Shown: positions 1-8,322 of the stretch, piece by piece
Numbering within the stretch: the stretch's first letter is position 1
Layout of the letters: the number at the start of each line of letters is the position of its first letter
Source of the DNA: Lachnospiraceae bacterium
Lineage (GTDB): Bacteria; Bacillota; Clostridia; Lachnospirales; Lachnospiraceae
NCBI GenBank assembly: GCA_910575475.1
Contig: CAJTGD010000005.1
Span: 1-64,000, forward strand
Direction of reading: 5' to 3'
DNA: 64,000 nucleotides
Program-made: the position numbers and the translations under genes
The notes under the pieces: generated by a model
The model's database searches: none
The model's input: the letters and a program-made list of their open reading frames with translations, nothing else
Told to the model about the DNA's origin: nothing

Positions 1-42
1 GTATGGAGCTGACCGTCACTAATAGGTCGAGGGCATAACCAA
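1..42 (+). rRNA. 23S ribosomal RNA, 3' end (partial)
   Basis: The first ~40 bases match the conserved 3' end of bacterial 23S rRNA (GAGCTGACC followed by ACTAATAGGTCGAGG and a terminal AACC). The gene begins upstream of the window. Only about 90 bases separate it from the first tRNA, too few for a 5S gene, so tRNAs follow the 23S directly. The exact mature end is approximate. Confidence 0.85.
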
Positions 43-132
43 GAAGGTGGTTGCTGTAAGAGAGCAGTATGGATAGGATAGAAATATTTCTTCGTGTGTA
101 GTTTTGAAGGTGCATGTTCAAATTGAATATAT

Positions 133-206
133 GGCCCAGTGGCTCAGTTGGTTAGAGCGCCGCCCTGTCACGGCGGAGGTCGAGAGTTCGAGTCTCTTCT
201 GGGTCG
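133..206 (+). tRNA. tRNA-Asp(GTC)
   Basis: A full cloverleaf is visible: acceptor GGCCCAG pairs with CTGGGTC, the discriminator is G, the anticodon loop reads CTGTCAC with anticodon GTC, and the T loop is TTCGAGT. CCA is not encoded. First of six tRNAs downstream of the rRNA operon. Confidence 0.95.
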
Positions 207-211
207 TTTAT

Positions 212-284
212 GGGGTCTTAGCTCAGCTGGGAGAGCATCTGCCTTACAAGCAGAGGGTCATAGGTTCGAGCCCTATAGGCCCCA
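212..284 (+). tRNA. tRNA-Val(TAC)
   Basis: Acceptor GGGGTCT pairs with AGGCCCC (one G-T pair), discriminator A, anticodon stem TCTGC/GCAGA with loop CTTACAA giving anticodon TAC, and a standard TTCGAGC T loop. Only five bases separate it from tRNA-Asp, so the two are almost certainly processed from one transcript. Confidence 0.95.
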
Positions 285-296
285 TTTAGAGAAAAC

Positions 297-378
297 GGAT
301 GGATTCCCGAGTGGCCAAAGGGGGCAGACTGTAAATCTGTTGCAAGTTGCTTCGGTGGTTCGAATCCACCTCCATCCA
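297..378 (+). tRNA. tRNA-Tyr(GTA)
   Basis: A class II tRNA with a long variable arm: acceptor GGATGGA pairs with TCCATCC, anticodon loop CTGTAAA gives GTA, and the variable arm precedes GGTTCGAATCC. The length of 82 nt agrees with a Tyr tRNA. Confidence 0.93.
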
Positions 379-470
379 TCAGCCGAGAGGCTTGTTATAT
401 AGATAATTTGCATGAGGAATTACATGTACCCTTTATGGGTACAATGTAATGACGTGCAAGCAGTTAGCTT

Positions 471-543
471 GCCGATGTGGCTCAATTGGCAGAGCAGCTG
501 ATTTGTAATCAGCAGGTTATCGGTTCGAGTCCGATCATCGGCT
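471..543 (+). tRNA. tRNA-Thr(TGT)
   Basis: Acceptor GCCGATG pairs with CATCGGC, anticodon stem CTGAT/ATCAG with loop TTTGTAA gives TGT, and the T arm CGGTTCGAGTCCG is standard. It lies about 90 bases after tRNA-Tyr in the same array. Confidence 0.94.
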
Positions 544-573
544 TTATTCCAAAAGGAATAGTAAATTGAATAT

Positions 574-648
<75 letters not shown>

Positions 649-669
649 TCATGACTGTATCAGTCATAT

Positions 670-742
<73 letters not shown>

Positions 743-760
743 TTTTTTTATTGTTCAAAA

Positions 761-788
761 TACCGATTTTTCGGTGTTTTTTTTTATA
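761..788 (+). terminator. terminator of the rRNA/tRNA operon
   Basis: A short hairpin, ACCGA-TTTT-TCGGT, is followed by a G and a long run of T. It lies directly after tRNA-Phe, as expected for the intrinsic terminator of the array. Confidence 0.75.
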
Positions 789-834
789 TCTGATAAAATA
801 AACATGATGGATGCAGATTGTTTTATAAATAAAT

Positions 835-864
835 TTTACAGCATTTACTTTTTACAAGTAAAAT
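835..864 (+). promoter_or_regulatory. putative promoter of the decarboxylase gene
   Basis: TTTACA and TAAAAT are separated by 18 bases, 37 bases before the chosen start codon. The -10 region overlaps a 14-base palindrome, TTTTACAAGTAAAA, which could be an operator. Assigned by eye only. Confidence 0.45.
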
Positions 865-900
865 GATATGATGCAGACAGATATAGGAAGGAATAAAGGA

Positions 901-2631
901 ATGGAGATAAATGTGAATAACCTGTATGAAAAATTAGAAAATTATTCACGTTCGGATCATTATGGATTTCATATGCCGGGCCATAAGAGGAATAAAAATA
1001 CAACGGGCGCTGGGCTTCCTTATGAAATTGATATTACGGAGATCGAGGGTTTTGATGATCTGCACCATGCGAAGGGGATGCTGAAACAGGCTCAGGAACG
1101 GGCGGCAAAAATTTTTCACGGGGAAGAGACTTGTTTTTTGGTAAATGGGAGTACTGTCGGGATATTGAGTGCGATCCTGGGCTGTACAAATCGGGGAGAT
1201 CGAATCCTTATGGCCAGAAATTGTCATAAATCGGTATACCATGCGGTGTATATGAATGAATTGGAAGCGGAATATGTCTATCCATCGCTTTGTACTCAGA
1301 AAAAATCCTATGATTTATGTTCTATTGGGACAGACAGTTCTCCTTTGGATACCTATACCCAAGGGAAATCTTATAACTCATATTCTCACGGGATGGACGG
1401 ATCTCAGCTGAGATTGAATGGGGAAATCAGGCCGGAAGAGATACGGGATATTTTGGAAAGGGACAGACTTGGTTCTGGATATGACGGAACAAGATCGGGT
1501 TATCAAATTTCCGGGATGAATGAGGAGGCAGTAGGAGAGGATCGGACTGCATCGATGATCGAAAGAGAAAGGATTCGTGCAGTGGTGATTACGTCTCCTA
1601 CGTATGACGGAGTGGTTTCGGATGTGGAAAAGATTGCAGGGATCGTGCATTCTTATGGGATTCCTTTGATCGTGGATGAAGCACATGGGGCGCATTTTGG
1701 ATTTCATCCGTATTTTCCGGAAAATGCAAATACCAGGGGGGCTGATGTAGTTATTCACAGTATTCACAAAACTCTGCCCTCTTTGACACAGACGGCGCTG
1801 ATCCATATGAATGGGGAGTTGGCAGACAGGGAAAATATAAAAAAATATCTGCATATTCTTCAGACAAGCAGTCCTTCCTATGTGTTGATGGCGGGGATTG
1901 ATGCCTGTATTGATTGGCTGTGCAGTGAAAAAAAGGATATTTTGTTTGAGCAGTATGTTGATATGTTGAAAGAAACAAGGAAACAACTGAAAAAAATGAG
2001 TCATTTGCAGATTGTCGAGACGGAGCATTTTGATCATTCTAAAATTGTGATTTCTGTCAGTGGGACAAAGTATTCCGGCAGGGAATTATACAGGCTGCTC
2101 CTGGATCAATACCATTTGCAGATGGAGATGGCCGCAGGGGATTATGTACTGGCAATGACTTCGGTGGGGGATACGAAAGAAGGATTTCAGCGGCTTGTTC
2201 AGGCATTGGAGGAGATTGACAGTAAATTAGATGAGGAAAATCACTCATTTTTCAGCATGGAAAGGAAAAATCCTGATCAGCCATCGATGGGAATCAAAGC
2301 GGAAGAGGACTGTCCTGAAAAAGGGAAAATAGAGTCTATGAGGCAGAAATCTGCCGGACTGCCCAGGTTGGAGCAGGTTTTTACAAGTGCGGGAATTGAG
2401 TATATTGCCAAAGATAATAAAGAAAAAATCCGCATACTGCCTTGGGAATCCTGTGCCGGATATATTTCGATGGAATACGCATATTTATACCCGCCGGGGA
2501 TTCCTTTGGTCGTTCCCGGTGAAAGGATTTCAGAGGAAGTTATGCTTCTGATCCGGGAATATCATGATATGGGGTTTGAAATCAATGGCTTAATAAAGGA
2601 TGGATATATCAATGTATATCTGCCGCGGTAG
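901..2631 (+). CDS. Orn/Lys/Arg decarboxylase family protein (PLP-dependent)
   Basis: A fold-type I PLP enzyme of the arginine/lysine/ornithine decarboxylase family (YaaO/SpeA-like), likely making a polyamine precursor in the cytoplasm. It has the family start GFHMPGHKR, the ETCFLVNGST loop, the IVDEAHGAHF strand, and HSIHKTLPSLTQ with the PLP lysine near residue 290. At 576 aa it is about 100 residues longer than usual: Ser/Tyr/Gly-rich sequence is inserted around residues 130-210 and charged sequence around 440-485. The ATG at 901 is preferred to the one at 868 because AGGAAGG lies just upstream. The exact substrate cannot be read from the sequence. Confidence 0.85.
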   Translation: MEINVNNLYEKLENYSRSDHYGFHMPGHKRNKNTTGAGLPYEIDITEIEGFDDLHHAKGMLKQAQERAAKIFHGEETCFLVNGSTVGILSAILGCTNRGDRILMARNCHKSVYHAVYMNELEAEYVYPSLCTQKKSYDLCSIGTDSSPLDTYTQGKSYNSYSHGMDGSQLRLNGEIRPEEIRDILERDRLGSGYDGTRSGYQISGMNEEAVGEDRTASMIERERIRAVVITSPTYDGVVSDVEKIAGIVHSYGIPLIVDEAHGAHFGFHPYFPENANTRGADVVIHSIHKTLPSLTQTALIHMNGELADRENIKKYLHILQTSSPSYVLMAGIDACIDWLCSEKKDILFEQYVDMLKETRKQLKKMSHLQIVETEHFDHSKIVISVSGTKYSGRELYRLLLDQYHLQMEMAAGDYVLAMTSVGDTKEGFQRLVQALEEIDSKLDEENHSFFSMERKNPDQPSMGIKAEEDCPEKGKIESMRQKSAGLPRLEQVFTSAGIEYIAKDNKEKIRILPWESCAGYISMEYAYLYPPGIPLVVPGERISEEVMLLIREYHDMGFEINGLIKDGYINVYLPR

Positions 2632-2655
2632 GATGCAGATAAAACCTGGGAATGC

Positions 2656-2819
2656 CTAGTACAGCATTGCGTATATAATGGTGAATAATGTGTCTGATAT
2701 TTTTGTCAGGACAAGGCGGAGGAAAGAGGCGATGCGGTGCATCGCTGATTGACGACAACGCAGAACTGGCAGAAATAGCAGGTGCAGAATTCACCGTTAA
2801 TTACGCAATGCTGTACTAG
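2656..2819. mobile_element. MITE-like element, copy 1
   Basis: A 164-bp non-coding element bounded by perfect 18-bp inverted termini CTAGTACAGCATTGCGTA; the similarity extends imperfectly to about 31 bp (inner ends GGTGAAT/ATTCACC). A near-identical 165-bp copy lies at 46445-46609. It carries no reading frame of note, so it must be mobilised in trans. The termini include TA/CTAG, consistent with a TA-type target as used by Tc1/mariner-IS630 transposases (inference). Here it sits harmlessly between two genes, and flanking TGC/GCA bases lengthen the inverted repeat. Confidence 0.88.
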
Positions 2820-2904
2820 GCAAGGTGTGATCAATGACTTGTATAGGATCGTTTTATTAGAAACACAGAAATATATAATTGACACGGATTAAGGAAATGC
2901 GAGA

Positions 2905-3510
2905 ATGGGAAAAATTTACTATATTATGGGCAAAAGCGCTTCGGGGAAGGATTCTATTTTTAAGGAGCTGAAAAAGAGGATGCCCCAATTGCGCGAGATT
3001 GTGCTGTATACGACCAGGCCGATCCGGGAAAATGAGACAGAAGGGGTGGAATATCATTTTGTAAATGAGGAATTTCTGCGGGGAATGCAGGAAAAGAAGC
3101 GGGTGATCGAGCTGCGGTCTTATGATACAAAATGCGGAATCTGGAAATATTTTACCGCGGATGACGGACAGATCGACCTGGAGGAATTTCATTATCTTGC
3201 GATTGGGACTCTGGAATCTTATGCGGCGATGACGGCTTATTTTGGTGTGGAAAATGTGGTTCCGATCTATGTGGAGGTGGAAGACGGGCTACGGCTCTTA
3301 CGCGCGGTGGAGCGGGAACGCCTGCAGACCAATCCGAAATATGCGGAGCTGTGCAGACGGTTTCTGGCGGATTCGGAGGATTTTTCGGAAAAGAATCTGA
3401 TAACGGCGGGAATTAAGAGGCGGTTCCAGAATGTGGATTTTGATGAGTGTATCGGAGAAATCTGTCAGTATATAAAAGAAATTTGTGATTTTAGTAAGAA
3501 ACAAATGTGA
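2905..3510 (+). CDS. guanylate kinase-like protein
   Basis: A 201-aa P-loop protein of the guanylate kinase superfamily, which transfers phosphate from ATP to GMP. It has the N-terminal nucleotide loop MGKSASGKD, the GMP-binding LYTTRPIRENETEGVEYHFV segment (residues about 33-53) and the IPIYVEVEDGLRLLRAVERE lid/core region. The P-loop ends in GKD rather than the canonical GKS/T. It may be a second, specialised GMP kinase rather than the housekeeping one. It lies downstream of a MITE and ahead of the holB cluster, on the same strand. Confidence 0.75.
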   Translation: MGKIYYIMGKSASGKDSIFKELKKRMPQLREIVLYTTRPIRENETEGVEYHFVNEEFLRGMQEKKRVIELRSYDTKCGIWKYFTADDGQIDLEEFHYLAIGTLESYAAMTAYFGVENVVPIYVEVEDGLRLLRAVERERLQTNPKYAELCRRFLADSEDFSEKNLITAGIKRRFQNVDFDECIGEICQYIKEICDFSKKQM

Positions 3511-3559
3511 ACAGTAAAATGATTTCCACTATTTTTTTGGGATAAAATTTATAAAAAAG

Positions 3560-3588
3560 TATGTTAATAAGGAATTATATGTTATACT
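3560..3588 (+). promoter_or_regulatory. putative promoter ahead of holB
   Basis: An extended -10 (TG-T-TATACT) lies at 3580-3588, with only a weak -35 (TATGTT) 17 bases upstream. It lies within the 208-base gap between the kinase gene and holB and could drive the holB-yaaT-yabB-rsmI cluster. Confidence 0.4.
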
Positions 3589-3718
3589 GATAGAGCAAAC
3601 AAATGGGAATGGGATAATTTTTACATGAAAAGTAACTATTCGGAACAGCAACGGACGGATTTGTGCACATTGTTCTAAACAGTTACAATGAAAAGATAAA
3701 AAGACAGCAGGTGATGAG

Positions 3719-4714
3719 ATGAGTGGGTTTAAGGAAATTGTCGGGCATAAGAATATCATCCAGTATATAGAAAATGTTTCGGCTTCAGATCAGGTTTCGC
3801 ACGCGTATATTCTGAATGGAGAGAAGGGATCGGGAAAGAGGCTTCTGGCGGATTTTTTTGCAATGGATCTGCAGTGTGAGGATCGGGAGCCTGACGGGGA
3901 AGCCTGCGGGAGGTGCCATTCCTGCAGACAGGCAATGAGCGGAAACCAACCGGATATCATTTTTATCAGGCATGAGAAGCCGAATACGATCAGCGTGGAG
4001 GAGATTCGGACACAGCTGAATAATGATATTGTGATCCGGCCGTATTCCAGCAAGTATAAGATCTATATTGTTCCGCATGCGGACAAGATGAGCGTCCAGG
4101 CGCAGAACGCGCTTTTGAAAACCATTGAGGAGCCGCCGGAATACGCGGTCATTATCCTTTTGACGGAAAATGCGGAAATCCTGCTTCCTACGATCCGGTC
4201 CAGATGTGTGATCTTAAAGCTCCGCAATATCAAGGATCAGCTGATCAAAAAATATCTGATGGAGCAGATGGAGATTCCGGATTATAAGGCGGACATCTGT
4301 GCGGCGTTTGCGCAGGGGAATATGGGAAAGGCAATCTCTCTTGCAAGCTCCGAGCATTTTAATGAGATCAAAGAGGAGATCGTGCATTTGCTGCGTGACA
4401 TCAATGAGATGGAGACGGCAGAGCTGATCGAGGCTGTGAAAAAGTGTTCGGAATATAAGCTGGATATCAACGATTATTTTGATATGATCGCGATCTGGTA
4501 TCGGGATGTGCTGATCTATAAGGCAACGCTGAGTGTGGACAGGGTCGTTTTTTCCGATCAGCTCAAGTACATCAAGGAGCGGGCGAAAAAGAGCTCTTAT
4601 GAGGGAATCGGGATCATTCTGAATGCGCTTGAGACGGCAAAGGGGCGTCTGAAAGCTAATGTAAACTTTGAACTTACCATAGAACTTCTGCTGTTGACAA
4701 TTAAAGAGAATTAG
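3719..4714 (+). CDS. holB: DNA polymerase III delta' subunit
   Basis: The clamp-loader delta' subunit (331 aa), which helps load the sliding clamp at the replication fork. It shows the AAA+ loop GEKGSGKR (about residues 37-44), a Cys-rich zinc module CEDREPDGEACGRCHSC, the NALLKTIEEPPE segment and the SRC motif in TIRSRCVILKL. The order holB-yaaT-(tRNA methyltransferase)-rsmI is the conserved Firmicutes arrangement and supports the call. The ATG follows a CAGGTGATGAG ribosome site. Confidence 0.92.
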   Translation: MSGFKEIVGHKNIIQYIENVSASDQVSHAYILNGEKGSGKRLLADFFAMDLQCEDREPDGEACGRCHSCRQAMSGNQPDIIFIRHEKPNTISVEEIRTQLNNDIVIRPYSSKYKIYIVPHADKMSVQAQNALLKTIEEPPEYAVIILLTENAEILLPTIRSRCVILKLRNIKDQLIKKYLMEQMEIPDYKADICAAFAQGNMGKAISLASSEHFNEIKEEIVHLLRDINEMETAELIEAVKKCSEYKLDINDYFDMIAIWYRDVLIYKATLSVDRVVFSDQLKYIKERAKKSSYEGIGIILNALETAKGRLKANVNFELTIELLLLTIKEN

Positions 4715-4795
4715 ATTGAGAATAGCAGACGGGTCTGTGGCCTGCTGTTCTGATACAATAATAATAGACTATACATTTTAAGGAGAATAGAAAGT

Positions 4796-5674
4796 ATGAC
4801 AAAGGTGATTGGCGTGCGCTTCCGGAAGGCGGGGAAGGTTTATTTCTTTTCGCCGGGAAAGTTCCAGATCGAGCAGGGAAGCCATGTGATTGTTGAGACT
4901 GCCCGGGGTGTGGAGTATGGATGGGTAGTCACCGGTCCCAAGGAGGTCAAGGATGAAGAGGTGGTACAGCCTTTGAAGTCGGTGATCCGTCTTGCGACGG
5001 ACCAGGACAGGCGGACTGTGGAGAAGAATAAGGAAAGGGAAAGAGAAGCATTTCAGATCTGCCAGGAGAAGATCCAGAAGCATGGTCTGGAAATGAAGCT
5101 GATCGACGCGGAATATACATTTGACAACAATAAGGTTTTGTTTTATTTTACTGCGGACGGACGGATTGACTTCCGGGATCTGGTGAAGGATCTGGCTTCC
5201 GTGTTCCGAACCCGGATCGAACTGAGGCAGATTGGAGTGCGGGATGAGACGAAGATCCGGGGCGGGATCGGGATCTGCGGAAGGTCCTTGTGCTGTAGCA
5301 CGTATCTGTCGGAATTTTCGGCGGTGTCGATCCGGATGGCAAAGGAACAGAACCTGTCCCTGAATCCGACAAAGATTTCGGGGGTGTGCGGCAGGCTGAT
5401 GTGCTGTCTGACGAACGAGCAGGAGATTTATGAGGAATTGAACCGTCATCTTCCGTCTGTGGGAGATAGCGTGACAACGTCGGACGGGCTCAGAGGGACC
5501 GTGCATTCGCTGAGTGTGCTTCGGAAGCTGGTGAAGGTGATCGTGAATCTGGAAAATGATGAGAAGGAGATCCGGGAATATCACGTGGACGACCTTCGTT
5601 TTAAGCCAAGGCGCAAAAAACAGAAGGTATCCAAGGAAGAACTCAAGGAGCTTGGGGAGCTGGAAAAGGAATGA
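4796..5674 (+). CDS. yaaT: PSP1 domain protein, YaaT/RicT family
   Basis: A 292-aa PSP1-domain protein. The Bacillus subtilis homologue YaaT (RicT) is part of the Y-complex, which affects sporulation phosphorelay and mRNA maturation. The PSP1 core runs from about residue 60 to 150 (EAFQICQEKIQKHGLEMKLI, FYFTADGRIDFRDLV). Conserved cysteines lie in GGIGICGRSLCC and VCGRLMCC, which in RicT are linked to Fe-S binding. It lies immediately after holB with its own AAGGAG ribosome site. Confidence 0.9.
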   Translation: MTKVIGVRFRKAGKVYFFSPGKFQIEQGSHVIVETARGVEYGWVVTGPKEVKDEEVVQPLKSVIRLATDQDRRTVEKNKEREREAFQICQEKIQKHGLEMKLIDAEYTFDNNKVLFYFTADGRIDFRDLVKDLASVFRTRIELRQIGVRDETKIRGGIGICGRSLCCSTYLSEFSAVSIRMAKEQNLSLNPTKISGVCGRLMCCLTNEQEIYEELNRHLPSVGDSVTTSDGLRGTVHSLSVLRKLVKVIVNLENDEKEIREYHVDDLRFKPRRKKQKVSKEELKELGELEKE

Positions 5675-5724
5675 CGAATGGATGCTGACGCAGGCAGCGC
5701 CGGGCAGGAGGAAGCAAAGAGGAA

Positions 5725-6420
5725 ATGAATGATGCGGTTTTGAAGCCCGGGGAGCGTCTGGATGATCTGCAGCTCAGCGGATACATGATCATCCAGGATC
5801 CGGAGCGGTTTTGTTTTGGCGTGGACGCGGTGCTTTTGACGGATTTTGTGAAGGTGAAGAAGGAGGAGCGTGTACTGGATCTGGGAACGGGAACCGGGGT
5901 GATCCCCATTTTGCTCGAAGCCAAGACGAATGGGGCGCATTTTACCGGGCTGGAGATCCAGGAGGAAAGCGCGGATATGGCAAGGCGCAGTGTGCAGTAT
6001 AACGGGATTTCGGAAAAAGTCGATATAGTGACAGGAGATATCAAAGAGGCGGCGGAGATTTTCAAAACGGCCTCTTTTGACGTGATTACGACGAATCCTC
6101 CGTATATGCGGGGACAGCACGGTCTGGAAAATCTGTCGGATGCCAGGACGATCGCGCGGCATGAGGTGCTCTGCACGCTGGAGGATATTCTGCGGGAGAG
6201 TGCTAAGATACTGCCGGAGAGCAAGGGCAGATTTTATATGATACATAAGCCCTTCCGGCTGGTGGAAATATTGAATATGATGTGCCGGTATAAGATCGAA
6301 CCGAAGCGGATCCAGTTCGTGCATCCCTATGTGGATAAAGAGCCGACTATGGTGCTAATCGAGGGGATGAAGGGCGGAAAATCAAGAGTAACGATCGAAC
6401 CGCCGGTGATTATGTATTGA
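5725..6420 (+). CDS. tRNA1(Val) (adenine-37-N6)-methyltransferase-like protein (YabB family)
   Basis: A class I SAM-dependent methyltransferase (231 aa). The SAM loop is VLDLGTGTGVIPILL (about residues 50-64) and the catalytic N6-adenine motif is TNPPYM (about residue 128). The opening (GERLDDLQLSGYMIIQDPERFCFGVDAVLL) is typical of the YabB/TrmN6 family, which modifies A37 of tRNA. It lies between yaaT and rsmI, as in many Firmicutes. The substrate is inferred from the family. Confidence 0.87.
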   Translation: MNDAVLKPGERLDDLQLSGYMIIQDPERFCFGVDAVLLTDFVKVKKEERVLDLGTGTGVIPILLEAKTNGAHFTGLEIQEESADMARRSVQYNGISEKVDIVTGDIKEAAEIFKTASFDVITTNPPYMRGQHGLENLSDARTIARHEVLCTLEDILRESAKILPESKGRFYMIHKPFRLVEILNMMCRYKIEPKRIQFVHPYVDKEPTMVLIEGMKGGKSRVTIEPPVIMY

Positions 6421-6470
6421 TAGCAGGCAGTATTAGCGCGGATGCTGTTTAGTTCTTATGAGGTGTGATT

Positions 6471-7316
6471 ATGGCAGGAACATTGTATTTATGTGCGACT
6501 CCTATCGGGAATCTGGAGGACATCACTTTCCGGGTCGTGCGGACTTTGAAGGAAGTGGATCTGATCGCGGCGGAGGATACCCGCAACAGCATCAAGCTTT
6601 TGAATTATTTTGAAATACAGACGCCGATGACCAGTTATCATGAGTATAATAAGTTCGAGAAGGGCAGGAAGCTGGTGGAGCGGATTCTGAGCGGTGAGAA
6701 TATCGCATTGGTGACGGACGCGGGGACGCCGGGGATCTCGGATCCGGGAGAAGAGCTGGTGAAAATGTGTTATGAGTCGGGGATTCCTGTGACTTCGCTT
6801 CCGGGGCCGGCTGCATGTATCACGGCGCTGACCATTTCCGGGCGGGAGACAAGACGGTTTGCGTTTGAGGCATTTTTGCCCGGTGATAAGAAGGAACGGC
6901 TGCAGGTCCTGGAGGAATTGGAGCGGGAGACGCGGACGATGATCCTGTATGAGGCCCCTCACCGGCTGGTGAAAACGCTGAGGCTGCTTGGGGATCACCT
7001 GGGGGAAATGCGTCCGGCGACGGTGTGCAGGGAGCTGACGAAACGGCATGAGACGGCATTTCTTACGACGCTGGGCGAGGCGGCGGCCTATTATGAGGCA
7101 AATGAACCGAAAGGGGAATGTGTGCTGGTGGTGGCCGGGAAAAGCCGGGAAGAGGTTGACGAAGAAAAAAGATCCCGCTGGGAGGGGATGGGCATCGAGG
7201 AGCATATCCAGATGTACCTGGACCAGGGGATGGATCGCAAAGAGGCGATGAAACAGGCGGCGAAGGACCGGGGAGTGCCGAAGCGGGAGATTTATAATGC
7301 TTTGGTTCATGGATGA
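6471..7316 (+). CDS. rsmI: 16S rRNA (cytidine-1402-2'-O)-methyltransferase
   Basis: RsmI methylates the 2'-OH of C1402 in the ribosomal decoding centre. The 281-aa product has the hallmark motifs LYLCATPIGNLEDIT at the N-terminus, AAEDTRNS, LVTDAGTPGISDPG and SLPGPAA, plus a C-terminal extension (EAMKQAAKDRGVPKREIYNALV). The ATG at 6471, after AGGTG with five bases between, is preferred to the in-frame GTG at 6465. Last gene of the holB cluster. Confidence 0.95.
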   Translation: MAGTLYLCATPIGNLEDITFRVVRTLKEVDLIAAEDTRNSIKLLNYFEIQTPMTSYHEYNKFEKGRKLVERILSGENIALVTDAGTPGISDPGEELVKMCYESGIPVTSLPGPAACITALTISGRETRRFAFEAFLPGDKKERLQVLEELERETRTMILYEAPHRLVKTLRLLGDHLGEMRPATVCRELTKRHETAFLTTLGEAAAYYEANEPKGECVLVVAGKSREEVDEEKRSRWEGMGIEEHIQMYLDQGMDRKEAMKQAAKDRGVPKREIYNALVHG

Positions 7317-7393
7317 GCAGGTTGGAGGCTCTTTAGATCATTCAACTGTACAGGTGGAAATAATTATATTGATTCTTTGTATTGCAGAAAAAT

Positions 7394-7420
7394 CAAGGGG
7401 CTGTTTCGGCAGCCCCCTTG
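7394..7420. terminator. bidirectional terminator between rsmI and the ABC ATPase gene
   Basis: A strong G+C-rich hairpin, CAAGGGGCTG / CAGCCCCCTTG with a TTTCGG loop, lies between the convergent rsmI and ABC ATPase genes. A-rich sequence on the left would serve as the T-tract for the minus-strand transcript. Confidence 0.75.
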
Positions 7421-7427
7421 ACTGTGT

Positions 7428-8093
7428 TCAGTTGAGATATTCCTCTTCGGGGATGATCTCCCCGTCTTTCATAAACACGATCCTTTTCTTGAGATTCACA
7501 GCCTCCTGGTAATCGTTGGTGATGTAGAGTGTGGTGATCTTGAGCTCCTGGTTGATGCGCAGGACGTCCCGGAGCATTTCCGCGCGGCGGCGGGGATTTC
7601 CCCGTGAAAAATCTTCATCCACAAGAAATACGCTGGGATGGCATACGATGGCCCGGGCAAGGGCAGTTTTTTGTTTTTCCGCTTCGGTGATGGAGCGGAT
7701 TTTTTTATTTAAAATATGTGAGATTTTTAAAAATTCTACGGCGGAATTTACACGGGTGTCAATGATATTTTTCGGAAAATCCCGAAGGGTCAGCCCTAAG
7801 CTGATATTTTCATATACATTGAGACCGTGGTAAAGCGCGTAGTTCTGAAAGGCCATGGCAAGGCGGCGGTCACGGGGCAGTACCTCGTTCAAAAGAACAT
7901 CTCCGAGATAGATCTCGCCGGAGGTGATCTCCTCCAGGCCGCCGATCATGCGCAGGATCGTGGATTTGCCGCAGCCGCTGGGGCCGTGGAATGTGACAAA
8001 TTCGCCGTCTTCTATAAATAAAGAAACATTTTTTACGGAAAGAAATCCGTTTGGGTAGGCCTTGTTGAGATTTTTTAATGTAATGCTGGACAT
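7428..8093 (-). CDS. ABC transporter ATP-binding protein, degenerate
   Basis: A 221-aa MalK/UgpC-like nucleotide-binding domain without the C-terminal TOBE domain of full-length sugar ATPases. The Walker A loop GPSGCGKST (about residues 38-46) and a Q-loop (AFQNYAL) are intact. The signature LSGGQ is replaced by ITEAE, Walker B reads FLVDEDFS rather than LLDEPLS, and the switch histidine position reads TND. ATP binding is therefore likely but normal hydrolysis doubtful. No permease gene is adjacent. It starts after AAAGGAGG and may be regulatory or a relic. Confidence 0.75.
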   Translation of the reverse strand: MSSITLKNLNKAYPNGFLSVKNVSLFIEDGEFVTFHGPSGCGKSTILRMIGGLEEITSGEIYLGDVLLNEVLPRDRRLAMAFQNYALYHGLNVYENISLGLTLRDFPKNIIDTRVNSAVEFLKISHILNKKIRSITEAEKQKTALARAIVCHPSVFLVDEDFSRGNPRRRAEMLRDVLRINQELKITTLYITNDYQEAVNLKKRIVFMKDGEIIPEEEYLN

Positions 8094-8322
8094 AAGGGAA
8101 TCCTCCTTTTGTTTTTCGAGGGTCTTATCAAATGTAGTGCCGGGCGGCGGAAATCGCCGGGGTCAGCCGTCCGGATGCCGCGCATATTCATTTTAGTTTG
8201 TTAAATTCATTTTATCATACTAAATGGTGTTAGACAAGAAGGATTCCGGCTGGATGCCTGAAACCACCCTTTTACTGGTCAGATGCTTTGCAGCAAGGCA
8301 TCCGGCCGATAAAGCTGTGGTC

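Noticed and set aside
43..132. 5S rRNA between 23S and tRNA-Asp
   Set aside because: The gap is too short and lacks the conserved 5S sequence.
104..402. Two overlapping open frames across the Asp, Val and Tyr tRNA genes
   Set aside because: They are translations of tRNA sequence and cannot be coding.
4778..7310. Long minus-strand frames opposite yaaT, the tRNA methyltransferase gene and rsmI
   Set aside because: All are His/Arg/Pro/Leu-rich shadows of conserved genes, without start signals.
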